Assembly (NCBI GenBank): GCA_009781005.1
Contig: WQYX01000035.1
Span: 1 to 39,482 of the forward strand
Origin: Polyangiaceae bacterium
Lineage (GTDB): Bacteria > Myxococcota_A > Polyangia > Polyangiales > Polyangiaceae
DNA: 39,482 nucleotides
Direction of reading: 5' to 3'
The translations under genes were made by a program, and so were the position numbers. Under the pieces are notes generated by a model that was given only the letters and a program-made list of their open reading frames with translations, had not been told where the DNA came from and ran no database searches. Below, piece after piece: positions 17,424 to 25,705 of this stretch; positions within the stretch are counted from its first letter, which is position 1, and each line of letters begins with the position of its first letter.

Positions 17424-17609
17424 TAGCGCTGCTGCCGGAAGTATTCCGGCAGCAGCGCTAGAAAAGCCGCGGGAGCGGCTTTTCGGAGGGGTGAATTGCC
17501 CGCGAAAGCGGGCAAGAGGGGGCGCCGCGCCCCCTTGAGACAAGGGAACACGACGGGTTTCCGCGGAGCGGAAACGCGTAGCCCGGAACGAAGTTCCGGC
17601 AGTCGTGTT
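17424..17609. repeat. Tandem array of perfect hairpins ending in a three-way junction
   Basis: Six or seven stem-loops follow each other. H1: 17424-17440 pairs with 17444-17460 (17 bp, loop GTA). H2: 17461-17470 with 17475-17484 (10 bp). H3: 17496-17503 with 17508-17515 (8 bp, GAAA tetraloop). H4: 17517-17523 with 17529-17535 (7 bp). An outer stem, 17547-17554 with 17602-17609 (8 bp), encloses H5 (17557-17564 with 17568-17575, loop GGA) and H6 (17583-17589 with 17593-17599, loop GAA). No two hairpins share the same stem sequence. The array fills most of the 249-base gap between two divergent genes, so it lies at the 5' side of both and is not a normal terminator. Confidence 0.85.
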
Positions 17610-17658
17610 AAGCTTGGAAGTTGCTCGCGTACGATTTGTTTTCTTACTCTTTTAAATC

Positions 17659-18678
17659 GTGAAAAAGGCCGCGGTCACGCTCTTCTGGAAGGGCAAAAAG
17701 GACTCCCGAGATTGTGTGGTCAATGAACGACTGCCAGAAGTGTCGTTGGCCGAACACGGACGCGGCTGTCTCGTGCAGGGCGACAATCTCGCGGCGCTGA
17801 AGTCTCTTCTGCCCGATTTCGCGAGCAAGGTGATGCTCGCATATCTCGATCCGCCGTTTCTCACGAATCGCGCCTTCGAGGCCATTGTGCCATCCGACAT
17901 CGCACCGAAGGACCGCGGGCCGCTCAAGGCGCGTGAGAAAAGATTCGCATTCGACGATCGTTGGTCGGGACGCGCCGAATATCTCGCATCCCTCGGCCAG
18001 CGCCTCGAGTTCGTCCGCGAATTGCTCGCGCCGAATGGCTCGGTGGTCATTCACGTGGACCCGAAAACGAGCCACTACGTCAAAGTTCTGGGCGACGAGA
18101 TCTTCGGCGACGATGCCTTTGCGAGCGAGATTATCTGGCGCTATCGCCGCTGGCCGAGCAAAACCCTGAATTTCCAGCGCGTGCACGACGTGCTCTTGCG
18201 CTTTCGAAAAGATCCAAAGATAAAACCTCGCTTCAACATGACTTATGAACCCCTCGCGCCGTCGACGGTTGCGACGTGGGGGAGAAACAAACAGCGCGCT
18301 GTTTTCGAGGCCAACGGGCGCCGTAAGCGATCGGAAACAACCGACGAAGCAACCAAAGGTGTGCCGATGGGGGATGTTTGGGATATCGGTGTCATCGCGC
18401 CCATGTCGCGCGAACGAACCGGTTATCCTTCCCAAAAGCCAGAGGCACTGCTCGACCGACTCGTTACCGCGCTGACCTGTCCGGGCGATATCGTGCTCGA
18501 TCCATATATGGGTAGCGGGACGACGCTGGTGGTCGCCGCGAAACGGGAGCGTATGTTCGTGGGCATCGACGAAAGCGAGGTTGCCCACGAAATCGCTCGC
18601 ACGCGACTGTCATCCTTGGGGGTACGATTCGGAATCACACCTATCAGCCCTGCGCCTCCAGTGGCGCGCTCGGCCTGA
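17659..18678 (+). CDS. Orphan beta-class DNA methyltransferase (Mod-like, N6/N4)
   Basis: The 339-residue product belongs to the N6_N4_Mtase family (PF01555). [15 protein letters not shown] comes first, then the catalytic motif YLDPPFLTN (DPPF in place of the usual DPPY). [20 protein letters not shown] resembles the type III Mod/EcoP region. [15 protein letters not shown] and the SAM-binding [15 protein letters not shown] come last. Motif IV before motif I defines the beta class. The target would be adenine N6 or cytosine N4. No Res or other nuclease gene is next to it, so it is an orphan. The GTG start at 17659 has no Shine-Dalgarno; a T-rich tract and the hairpin array lie upstream. The chemoreceptor gene follows closely. 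Confidence 0.88.
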   Translation: MKKAAVTLFWKGKKDSRDCVVNERLPEVSLAEHGRGCLVQGDNLAALKSLLPDFASKVMLAYLDPPFLTNRAFEAIVPSDIAPKDRGPLKAREKRFAFDDRWSGRAEYLASLGQRLEFVRELLAPNGSVVIHVDPKTSHYVKVLGDEIFGDDAFASEIIWRYRRWPSKTLNFQRVHDVLLRFRKDPKIKPRFNMTYEPLAPSTVATWGRNKQRAVFEANGRRKRSETTDEATKGVPMGDVWDIGVIAPMSRERTGYPSQKPEALLDRLVTALTCPGDIVLDPYMGSGTTLVVAAKRERMFVGIDESEVAHEIARTRLSSLGVRFGITPISPAPPVARSA

Positions 18679-18707
18679 TCTTGCTCCTATTGAATTCGTA
18701 TCTTGCC

Positions 18708-20285
18708 ATGACGCTCCATCAGAAAATCATCATTCCCATTTTGCTTGCGACGTGCGCCGTGATCGCCGCCTACCTCCTGGTGCCGAACAATCCGCTCGCC
18801 GTCACGGTGGTCGGGGCGGCTGCGGGTTTCGTTGCAGTGTTGCTCGCGGCAAACAGTTGTGCGGGCGCGGACGTCGGCCCGCTCGTCGATGCCGTGCGCC
18901 GCGCGCGCGAGGGTGAGCGCCCCCGCGTTCCCGCGGGCGCTGGCCCCGATGCAGCGCGTGTTTACGACGAGCTCTCGCGGTTTGCCGAAGACGAAGCGCG
19001 GCGCGATCGTGCAATCAGGAGCGTGCACGAAGATCTCGGCGTGCTTTCGAAGAAGCTCCAGAGCGGCATCCATGCGCAGCTTGGCGCCGCCGACGAGACT
19101 TCGCGGCTCATCAAAGAGATTGCGGGTGCCATGCGCGAATTCGGGGCAAGCGTCGAGGCGCTCACGCAGAGCGCCGAGGAGTCGAGTTCGTCCATCCTCG
19201 AGATGACGGCAACGAGCTCGGAGGTCGCTGGCAATCTCAGCGAACTCACCAAGAGCGTGCGCGAAACCGTGACGTCGATCGAAGAGATGTCATTTTCGAT
19301 CAAGGAGGTTGCCAAGAACGTCGATGCTCTGTCGCTCACCGCCGAGGAGACGAGCTCGTCGATGAACGAGATGGACGTGTCGATCGATCAGGTCCAATCG
19401 AACGCGAACGAGACCTCTCGCCTGTCCGAGGAGGTTGCGTTGGACGCCGAGAAGGGAGCCGAGTCCATCCTCAAGACCATCGGAGAAATCTATCGCATCA
19501 AGGAGAGCTCGCAGGAAGCGGTGACGGCCATCAGCACGCTTGGTTCACGCATCGATGCGATCGGTCAGATCGTCAATGTCATCGATGATGTTGCCGAGCA
19601 AACGAACCTTCTTGCGTTGAACGCCGCCATCATTGCGGCTCAGGCCGGCGAGCAGGGCAAGGGCTTTGCCGTTGTCGCTGACGAGATCAAGGACCTCGCC
19701 GAACGCGCAGGCGCGAGCACGCGCGAGATCACCGATCTCATCAAGACCGTGCAGCGCGAGAGCAAGAACGCGATCACCGCGGTCGAGCGGGGCGCGCACA
19801 ACGTCGATCGCGGTGTCGAAGTTTCGAACGAAGCTGAGCGTGCGCTCAAGAAGATTCTCGAGAGTAGTCAGAAGTCGACCAACATGGTGCGCGCCATTGC
19901 ACGCGCGACCGTGGAGCAGGCGAAAGGCTCGAAGCAGGTCACCGACGCCATAGGGCGCATCGCCGAGACCGTGCAGCAAATCGCGGCGGCAACCGGACAA
20001 CAAGCGCGCGGCTCGGAACTCATCATGAAGAGCGCAGAGAAGATGCGGCTCATCACGCAGCACGTCGAACGCAGCGCACAAGAGCAGGCGAAGGGCGGGC
20101 GGCAGATCTCGACCGCCGTTGAACATATCTCGGGCATGGTCTCCGAGCTCAATGCATCGCAGCGGTCGCAAGCGGACGGGACGAAGTTGCTCGTGTCGTC
20201 GGCCGCGAAAGTGGAAGACATGGCGCGAGCGCAGGAAACCACGGTCGACAAACTTGTGACGACGATTGCGTCCCTACGTTCTTGA
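18708..20285 (+). CDS. Methyl-accepting chemotaxis protein without sensor domain
   Basis: From the ATG at 18708 the product is 525 residues (a TTG at 18681 is possible). Two N-terminal hydrophobic helices (about 7-24 and 29-47) are separated by only a few residues, so there is no periplasmic ligand domain. A long coiled coil follows, with the signalling tip around [20 protein letters not shown], then [20 protein letters not shown], which contacts CheA and CheW. The second half of the coil, to the C-terminus, is intact. The [11 protein letters not shown] variant is known from other deltaproteobacterial-type receptors. No che genes are nearby. The input is probably a membrane or cytoplasmic signal. 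It begins 29 bases after the methyltransferase stop. Confidence 0.9.
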   Translation: MTLHQKIIIPILLATCAVIAAYLLVPNNPLAVTVVGAAAGFVAVLLAANSCAGADVGPLVDAVRRAREGERPRVPAGAGPDAARVYDELSRFAEDEARRDRAIRSVHEDLGVLSKKLQSGIHAQLGAADETSRLIKEIAGAMREFGASVEALTQSAEESSSSILEMTATSSEVAGNLSELTKSVRETVTSIEEMSFSIKEVAKNVDALSLTAEETSSSMNEMDVSIDQVQSNANETSRLSEEVALDAEKGAESILKTIGEIYRIKESSQEAVTAISTLGSRIDAIGQIVNVIDDVAEQTNLLALNAAIIAAQAGEQGKGFAVVADEIKDLAERAGASTREITDLIKTVQRESKNAITAVERGAHNVDRGVEVSNEAERALKKILESSQKSTNMVRAIARATVEQAKGSKQVTDAIGRIAETVQQIAAATGQQARGSELIMKSAEKMRLITQHVERSAQEQAKGGRQISTAVEHISGMVSELNASQRSQADGTKLLVSSAAKVEDMARAQETTVDKLVTTIASLRS

Positions 20286-20311
20286 CCGCCTTCAAGTCGA
20301 CGAAGGCGGTC
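20284..20311 (+). terminator. Stem-loop at the end of the chemoreceptor gene
   Basis: GACCGCCTTC (20284-20293) pairs perfectly with GAAGGCGGTC (20302-20311) around an eight-base loop. The stem starts within the stop codon of the chemoreceptor gene. There is no T-run after it, so it is either a weak terminator or an RNA-stabilising 3' hairpin. Its left half resembles a motif seen again near 21518, 36919 and 39303. Confidence 0.6.
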
Positions 20312-20349
20312 CGCGACTCGTTGACCCGTTGATGCCATGACGCTAACAC

Positions 20350-21516
20350 GTGTGCATGGGTGAACCCCCGCATCCCGCCGATAAAACTGGGATCTCTGCG
20401 CATGTTTCGATTGGCGACACATTGACGTCCCGAAATCAGGTACATGCAAGTGCGAGTGTCCTGGGCATTCCTTTCATTCGCACGATGATGCCGCGGCCGC
20501 GCCCCGCGGATGGCCGTCTTGGTTTCGGTCGCTACCTCACCGATCACGTGCTCGTTGCCGAACATGAAGCCGCCACGGGTTGGCATCCGCCGCGTATCGT
20601 TCCCGCAGGCACTCCGCATGCGGAATATGCATCGGCCGCCATTCAATATGGCCTCTCCGTCTTCGAAGGCCTCAAAGCTTTCAAGTCGGACCGCGGTGAG
20701 ATTCGTATCTTCCGCCCGGACGCACACGCGAGACGTCTTGAAGCGAGCGCCAAACGTTTTTGCATGCCGGAAGTCCCGGTCGAAATGTTCATCAATTCCG
20801 TGCGTGCGATTGTCCGTGCCGAAGCCGACTGGTGCCCGCCGCACACCGGAGGCGGCGCGTTGTACATTCGCCCCACGCTTCACGCGAGCGAGGCCTTCCT
20901 CGGCGTGCGTCCTGCAGCGCAACACGTCTTCAGCATCATTCTCTCGCCTGTCGATTCGTACTGGGATGGCGAGGCGCACAAGCTTCGTCTCTGGGCAGAG
21001 CGCGAATTCACGCGCGCCGCGCAGGGTGGCGTGGGTGCGGCGAAGACGGGAGGCAACTATGCGTCGAGTATGCTCGCGGCCAAGCGCGCCAAAGAGCATG
21101 GCTTCGATCAAGTCATGTGGCTCGACGCCATCAAGCATGAGTACCTCGAAGAAGCCGGCACGATGAACGTGCTGGTCCGTATCGGCGACACCGTTGTCAC
21201 GCCGCCGCTCGAGGGAACGATCCTTCCCGGCATCACGCGCGACTCGTGTCTCACGTTGCTTCGCTCGTGGGGTATTCGTGTCGAAGAGCGCCGCATTTCG
21301 CTGACCGAGCTCGCGGAGTCCGCGCGCGCCGGCAAAGACATTGAGATGTGGGGTTCGGGCACGGCGGCCGTGATCTCGCCCATCGGAGAACTCGTGTGGG
21401 ATGGTGGCTCGGTCAAAGCCACGAGCTCGTCAATCGCGCCGCGCCTCAAAGCGGCACTCGACGGCATTCAATCGGGCCGCGCGGCAGATCCCTTCGGCTG
21501 GCTCATCCCAACATGA
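20350..21516 (+). CDS. ilvE: Branched-chain amino acid aminotransferase
   Basis: A class IV PLP aminotransferase that transfers the amino group between glutamate and the 2-keto acids of valine, leucine and isoleucine. Family signatures are all present: LGFGRYLTDHVLV, QYGLSVFEGLKAF, ALYIRPTLHASEAFLGV, the PLP lysine at about residue 232 in GAAKTGGNYASS, EYLEEAGTMNVLV and GTAAVISPIGELVW. It resembles the Bacillus-type IlvE of about 360 residues. The frame begins with a GTG at 20350 followed by about 45 poorly conserved residues. An ATG at 20485 (MPRPRPADG) is close to where homology begins, so the true start may be internal. It stands alone after the chemoreceptor terminator. Confidence 0.92.
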   Translation: MCMGEPPHPADKTGISAHVSIGDTLTSRNQVHASASVLGIPFIRTMMPRPRPADGRLGFGRYLTDHVLVAEHEAATGWHPPRIVPAGTPHAEYASAAIQYGLSVFEGLKAFKSDRGEIRIFRPDAHARRLEASAKRFCMPEVPVEMFINSVRAIVRAEADWCPPHTGGGALYIRPTLHASEAFLGVRPAAQHVFSIILSPVDSYWDGEAHKLRLWAEREFTRAAQGGVGAAKTGGNYASSMLAAKRAKEHGFDQVMWLDAIKHEYLEEAGTMNVLVRIGDTVVTPPLEGTILPGITRDSCLTLLRSWGIRVEERRISLTELAESARAGKDIEMWGSGTAAVISPIGELVWDGGSVKATSSSIAPRLKAALDGIQSGRAADPFGWLIPT

Positions 21517-21536
21517 TCGCTTTCGATTTGGCGCGA

Positions 21537-21559
21537 TTGTACTCTCATTAGGAGTACAA
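21537..21559 (+). promoter_or_regulatory. Palindrome upstream of gpmI
   Basis: TTGTACTC (21537-21544) and GAGTACAA (21552-21559) are perfect inverted copies with a seven-base centre, in the 66-base gap between ilvE and gpmI. The right arm ends seven bases before the GGAGGG ribosome binding site (21567-21572). It could be an operator for a dimeric repressor or a leader hairpin. There is no T-run, so it is not a strong terminator for ilvE. Confidence 0.5.
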
Positions 21560-21582
21560 CATCTCTGGAGGGTGATGGAGCT

Positions 21583-23148
21583 ATGGTCCGGCGCATGTCA
21601 GGCGGACCATCGATTACGAAGCGACCTCGTCCCGTTGTCCTCATGATCCTCGACGGTCTCGGTGACCGCGCGGAGACCGACGCAAACGCCGTTCGTCTCG
21701 CGAAGACGCCGGCGCTCGATGCGCTCGTTGCACGCTATCCTCACGGCGTTATCGGCACGAGCGGGCCGGACGTCGGATTGCCGCCCGGGCAGATGGGCAA
21801 TAGCGAAGTAGGCCATCTGAACTTTGGTGCGGGCCGCATTGCGCTGATGGACATCATGCGCGTCGACAATGCCGTCGCGTCCGGCGAGCTTGGAAGCAAT
21901 CCAGTCATTGCCTCGGAGATCGCGAGCGCCAAAAAGAAGGACGGGCGTCTGCATCTCTTCGGGCTCGTGTCCGACGGCGGCGTACACAGCATGAATACGC
22001 ATCTTTATTCGCTCATCGATGCAGCGCACGCGGAGGGAGTGCCGGTGGTCGTGCACGCGTTCCTCGACGGGCGCGACGTGCAGCCGGGCACCGCGCCGGG
22101 CTATCTCGAGGAGCTCGATAAAAAGCTTGCGGGCAAGGGCGTCATCGGCACCGTCAGCGGTCGCTACTGGGCCATGGATCGCGACAACCGATGGGAGCGC
22201 GTCGAGAGAGCGTACCGCGCGATCGTGGAAGCGAGTGCGCCGAAGCAGCAAGGTGCCGCTTCGGGCGTGCGCGCGAGCATCGCAGCGGGCAAGACCGACG
22301 AATTCGTCGAACCTTTCGTGGTTGGAAATTACGCGGGCGTCGACTCGAGCAAAGACGCGGGATTGCATTTCAACTTCCGCCCGGACCGTGCGCGCGAACT
22401 CACGCGCGCCCTTGCCCTGAAAGACTTCCACGAGTTTTCGCGCAAGAACGACGCCCCACCCTTTCGCTCTTACGCGTGCATGACGATGTACGATTCGAAA
22501 TTCGGTTTGCCCATTGCTTTTCCGAAGGAGACGTATCCAGACATCTTTCCGGAAATCATTGCACGAGCTGGCTTCACGCAGTTTCGCTGCGCGGAGACGG
22601 AGAAGTATGCCCACGTGACGTACTTCTTCAACGGCGGTCGCGAAGAGATCTTCAAGGGCGAAGAGCGCACGATGATCCCTTCGCCCAAAGATGTTCCAAC
22701 GTACGATCACAAGCCCGAAATGAGTTCGGTGGGCGTGGCGGATGCGGTGGTCAAAGCCATCGAGAGTGGCAAGTTCGATTTCGTACTCGTCAATTTCGCG
22801 AATCCGGACATGGTTGGGCACACGGGTGTGTTGTCTGCGGCGATCTCGGCGGTCGAGGCCGTCGATGCGGGCATTGGCAGGATTGCCGATGCCGTTCGGA
22901 AGCAGGGTGGCGCGCTCATCATCACTTCCGATCACGGCAACTGCGAGCTCATGATCGACCCGAAGTCGGGTGATCCACACACCGCGCATACGCTGAATCC
23001 CGTGCCGCTCATCTACGTGAACGACGCGGACCGAGACGCCAAGATTCGTTCGGGCGGGCGCATCTGCGACGTTGCTCCGACCATGCTCGAGATCATGGGT
23101 CTGCCCCAGCCGGCAGCGATGACGGGGCAGTCGCTGTTTGCGCGTTGA
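21583..23148 (+). CDS. gpmI: 2,3-bisphosphoglycerate-independent phosphoglycerate mutase
   Basis: Interconverts 3- and 2-phosphoglycerate in glycolysis and gluconeogenesis in the cytoplasm. The 521 residues match the family length. The two-metal alkaline-phosphatase-like centre is visible: D24 in LMILDGLGD, the phosphoserine S74 in QMGNSEVGHLNFG, VNFANPDMVGHTG, ITSDHGNCE and HTAHTLNPVPLIYV. The transferase-domain residues HAFLDGRDV and GRYWAMDRDNRW are intact. The start at 21583 has GGAGGG ten bases upstream; an ATG at 21595 is possible. A Ser/Thr kinase gene starts three bases after the stop, suggesting co-expression. Confidence 0.95.
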   Translation: MVRRMSGGPSITKRPRPVVLMILDGLGDRAETDANAVRLAKTPALDALVARYPHGVIGTSGPDVGLPPGQMGNSEVGHLNFGAGRIALMDIMRVDNAVASGELGSNPVIASEIASAKKKDGRLHLFGLVSDGGVHSMNTHLYSLIDAAHAEGVPVVVHAFLDGRDVQPGTAPGYLEELDKKLAGKGVIGTVSGRYWAMDRDNRWERVERAYRAIVEASAPKQQGAASGVRASIAAGKTDEFVEPFVVGNYAGVDSSKDAGLHFNFRPDRARELTRALALKDFHEFSRKNDAPPFRSYACMTMYDSKFGLPIAFPKETYPDIFPEIIARAGFTQFRCAETEKYAHVTYFFNGGREEIFKGEERTMIPSPKDVPTYDHKPEMSSVGVADAVVKAIESGKFDFVLVNFANPDMVGHTGVLSAAISAVEAVDAGIGRIADAVRKQGGALIITSDHGNCELMIDPKSGDPHTAHTLNPVPLIYVNDADRDAKIRSGGRICDVAPTMLEIMGLPQPAAMTGQSLFAR

Positions 23149-23151
23149 TGA

Positions 23152-24129
23152 ATGAGTTCCCATCCGGGCGAGATCCGCTTTGGCAACTATCGCGTCGAAG
23201 AGGAGCTCCGTTCGGGTGTCGTCTCGACGACGTACAAGGCGGTGCATGAGCCGCTCGGTAAGCACGTCGCGATCAAAACGCTCAACATGCAGCTTCTTGA
23301 GACTTCGTCGTTCGCCGATCACCTCGATCGCGAAGCGAAAGTCCTCGCCGATCTCGCGCACCCGAACGTCGTGCTCTTGCTCGAGGCCAAGCGACTCGCG
23401 TCGGGCCGGCCGTATCTCGTTCTCGAATATGTCGACGGCTGGTCGCTCCACGATTTACTCGCCAAGAAACACTGTCTCGGTGTCGACGTGGCGCTCGCCG
23501 TCGCGATCGGGATTTGCGCCGGGCTCGATCACGCGCACGAACGTGGCATCGTTCATCGCGACATCAAACCAAGCAACGTGTTGCTCGCGAAGTCGGGCAC
23601 CGTCAAGATCATCGATTTTGGTATTGCGCAGCGCACGCGGTCGGAACGGGTCGAGCCTGAGACCGAGAACGAAGCCTTCGGCACGCCCGCGTACATGTCG
23701 CCTGAGCAAATCCTTGGCGACTTCGTGGATGGTCGGAGTGATCTGTTCTCGCTCGGCGTGGTGCTCTACGAGATGTTGGCTGGCAGTCGTCCCTTCGACG
23801 CCGCATCTGCGCCGCGCCCTGTGCAGCGGATTCGTCGCGATGCGCCTCTGCCGCTGAGCGGGCGCGTTCGCTCCGTGCCGCGTTCTGTTGAGCGCGTCGT
23901 GATGCATTTGCTCGAAAAGTCCCCTGATGATCGTTACGCGAATGCAGGCATCGCGCTCGATCGGCTGCGTGCTGCACTTCGATCCATCACCAAGGAGGAC
24001 CCTTCGATGATCGTGCGGAATGCACTTATCGAGGCAGGCCTTCTCGAGGGCAAGGTACGGCGGAAGGAGGCCACCCTTGGGTGGGCACGCGCATGCAGGC
24101 AAGTCCTCCGCCGGTGGTTTTCGGGTTAA
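23152..24129 (+). CDS. Soluble Ser/Thr protein kinase with unusual glycine loop
   Basis: The 325-residue product has a nearly complete Hanks-type kinase domain: the ATP lysine K42 in VAIKTL, HRDIKPSN (135-142), DFG (155-157), GTPAYMSPEQ and DGRSDLFSLGVVLYEM. The glycine loop is degenerate, reading LRSGVVSTTYKA where active kinases usually have GxGxxG, so activity may be reduced or nucleotide binding altered. There is no transmembrane helix or sensor domain; the C-terminal 60 residues are basic and helical. The ATG lies three bases after the gpmI stop. A link to glycolytic control is an inference from this position only. Confidence 0.85.
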   Translation: MSSHPGEIRFGNYRVEEELRSGVVSTTYKAVHEPLGKHVAIKTLNMQLLETSSFADHLDREAKVLADLAHPNVVLLLEAKRLASGRPYLVLEYVDGWSLHDLLAKKHCLGVDVALAVAIGICAGLDHAHERGIVHRDIKPSNVLLAKSGTVKIIDFGIAQRTRSERVEPETENEAFGTPAYMSPEQILGDFVDGRSDLFSLGVVLYEMLAGSRPFDAASAPRPVQRIRRDAPLPLSGRVRSVPRSVERVVMHLLEKSPDDRYANAGIALDRLRAALRSITKEDPSMIVRNALIEAGLLEGKVRRKEATLGWARACRQVLRRWFSG

Positions 24130-24190
24130 TTTGGCTGCACCGTCGCTTCATTCGGTCTATTGGACTTTCCAGCCCCGTTCGGGGTGCTTC

Positions 24191-25705
24191 ATGAACCGCA
24201 CTTTCCATCTTGCTTTACCGGACGCGTGGTCCCGCCTCAGGTTCGCCGTCCTCTCGCTCATCACCTATGCCTATTTCTATCAAGGCGCCGATCCGAACCA
24301 GCATAGCCGGATCTTTCTGACGGACGCGCTCCTCCGGCGCAGCGTCGATATCACGCCGGATCATGGCTACACGATCGACAAGAGCTTCTTCCACGAGCGT
24401 TTTCTCGCAGACAAAGCCCCCGGGATCTCGGCGCTCGCTGTTCCGATCCGCGCCGTGATGGGCTGGCTCGATCGCCTCGTCGGCGCGGGCACAGCGGTCG
24501 ACAGCGAACGCGCAAGAATGCATTTTTTGGCGATCGTGCTCTGCGGGATCGCGGGTGTAGTCTCCACGCTCTGGGTCGGCGATATCGTCGAGAGCTACGG
24601 TGCCAACCGGCGCGAGAAGACTCTGAGCATGGTGGCCTACGGGTTCGGTACGCTCGTCTTCCCATTCTCCACGGTCCTCTTCGGCCATTCGTTCGCGGCC
24701 ATGCTCATCCTCGCGTGTTTCCGCGTCGTGCGGGGCGACTTTGGCGGGCGTCTGTCGCTCCGCGGGCGCTCGGCGCTGTTCGGCTTTTTGGGATCACTCA
24801 CGATCGTGACCGAGTACCCGACGGCGGTGATGATCGGCGTCCTCGCCATTTCGCTCGTGCTAGGACGTGGCGGCAAACCGTCGCGAGCGATCGAGGTGGT
24901 GATCGGCGGCGCGCTCGGCGCCCTACCGCTCCTCGCGCTCCACGCTTATTACCTGAAGGTGGCGTTCGGCTCTCCGTTCTCGATGCCGTATTCGCACGTC
25001 TTCGAGCCGGTGTTCCGCATGAACCACGACAAGGGCTTATTGGGAATCAACCTCCCGTCGCTCGGCGGCATTTACGGAATCAGCCTCAGCCCTTATCGCG
25101 GGCTTCTTTTCATGTGTCCACACCTTTTGCTCGCGATATTTGGATTCGCCTACTGGCTGCGTGACGGAGGCGAGCGCGATCTCCGACTCGTCGCGACGCT
25201 CCTCGTTGCCTATCTGCTTTTCTCGTCAGCTTATTACGCATGGGACGGCGGTGGCAGCACGGGGCCTCGCCACTTCATCCCTGCGCTCGCGTTCCTCTCG
25301 ATTCCCTTCTTCTTCTTTATTCGCCGTTCGAATTGGCATTTCTGGCTCGGCGCGGCGCTCGCGGCGCTGAGCGTCTTTTTCATGTTCACGTCGACGGCGG
25401 TGCTCGTGCATCAACCGGAGGGAGAGGTGTTTCGCTCTTCACCCTTGTATGAAGTCATTCTCCCTTCGTTCTTTCGTGGTGAACTCGCGCTCAACACGCA
25501 GGATGTACGCACGCTCGGCCCGCGCGCCGATGCTGCCTATAACCTGGGGATGTTGGCTGGCCTGAAAGGTCTTTGGTCCCTCGCTCCGCTCGCCGTGCTC
25601 TGGCTCGGCGCCTATCTCTCGGACATCGTGCGCTCACGCACCAGAGGTCCCGCCGAAGGCGGGCCGACACGTGATCCCCCGGCTTCAGAGGTCACCGCGC
25701 GATGA
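24191..25705 (+). CDS. Polytopic membrane protein, GT-C glycosyltransferase-like
   Basis: The ATG at 24191 gives about 504 residues with ten or so predicted membrane helices. The frame is open further left, but that part has no coding character and overlaps the kinase gene. The first loop holds the conserved-looking YTIDKSFFHERFLADKAPG. An acidic/charged first loop is where GT-C transferases such as the ArnT and PMT groups keep their catalytic acid. Later helices include CPHLLLAIFGFAYWL and FHWL-like aromatic segments. The donor would be a lipid-linked sugar and the acceptor an envelope molecule; both are inferred. Its stop overlaps the next start (ATGA), so the two are coupled. Confidence 0.6.
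   Translation: MNRTFHLALPDAWSRLRFAVLSLITYAYFYQGADPNQHSRIFLTDALLRRSVDITPDHGYTIDKSFFHERFLADKAPGISALAVPIRAVMGWLDRLVGAGTAVDSERARMHFLAIVLCGIAGVVSTLWVGDIVESYGANRREKTLSMVAYGFGTLVFPFSTVLFGHSFAAMLILACFRVVRGDFGGRLSLRGRSALFGFLGSLTIVTEYPTAVMIGVLAISLVLGRGGKPSRAIEVVIGGALGALPLLALHAYYLKVAFGSPFSMPYSHVFEPVFRMNHDKGLLGINLPSLGGIYGISLSPYRGLLFMCPHLLLAIFGFAYWLRDGGERDLRLVATLLVAYLLFSSAYYAWDGGGSTGPRHFIPALAFLSIPFFFFIRRSNWHFWLGAALAALSVFFMFTSTAVLVHQPEGEVFRSSPLYEVILPSFFRGELALNTQDVRTLGPRADAAYNLGMLAGLKGLWSLAPLAVLWLGAYLSDIVRSRTRGPAEGGPTRDPPASEVTAR

Noticed and set aside
17424-17609. The hairpin array as back-to-back terminators
   Set aside because: The flanking genes diverge from this region, so no gene ends here, and no T-runs follow the stems.
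17547-17616. An integron attC site, because of GTTAAGC at the right end of the hairpin module
   Set aside because: GTTAAGC fits the GTTRRRY core, but there is no matching RYYYAAC at the left end and no integrase or cassette structure nearby.
17644-18588. A 314-codon minus-strand frame opposite the DNA methyltransferase
   Set aside because: It mirrors the strongly supported methyltransferase, has no family features and no ribosome binding site.
20149-21138. A 329-codon minus-strand frame opposite ilvE
   Set aside because: There is no domain, and ilvE is certain on the plus strand.
21598-23451. A 617-codon open frame on the minus strand antisense to gpmI and the kinase start
   Set aside because: It is rich in Arg and His with no recognisable domain, and lies opposite well-supported genes. 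Long antisense frames are expected where third codon positions are nearly all G or C.
24020-24190. Earlier start for the GT-C-like membrane protein
   Set aside because: This part overlaps the kinase gene, has no hydrophobic or conserved character, and the ATG at 24191 gives a normal membrane-protein start.
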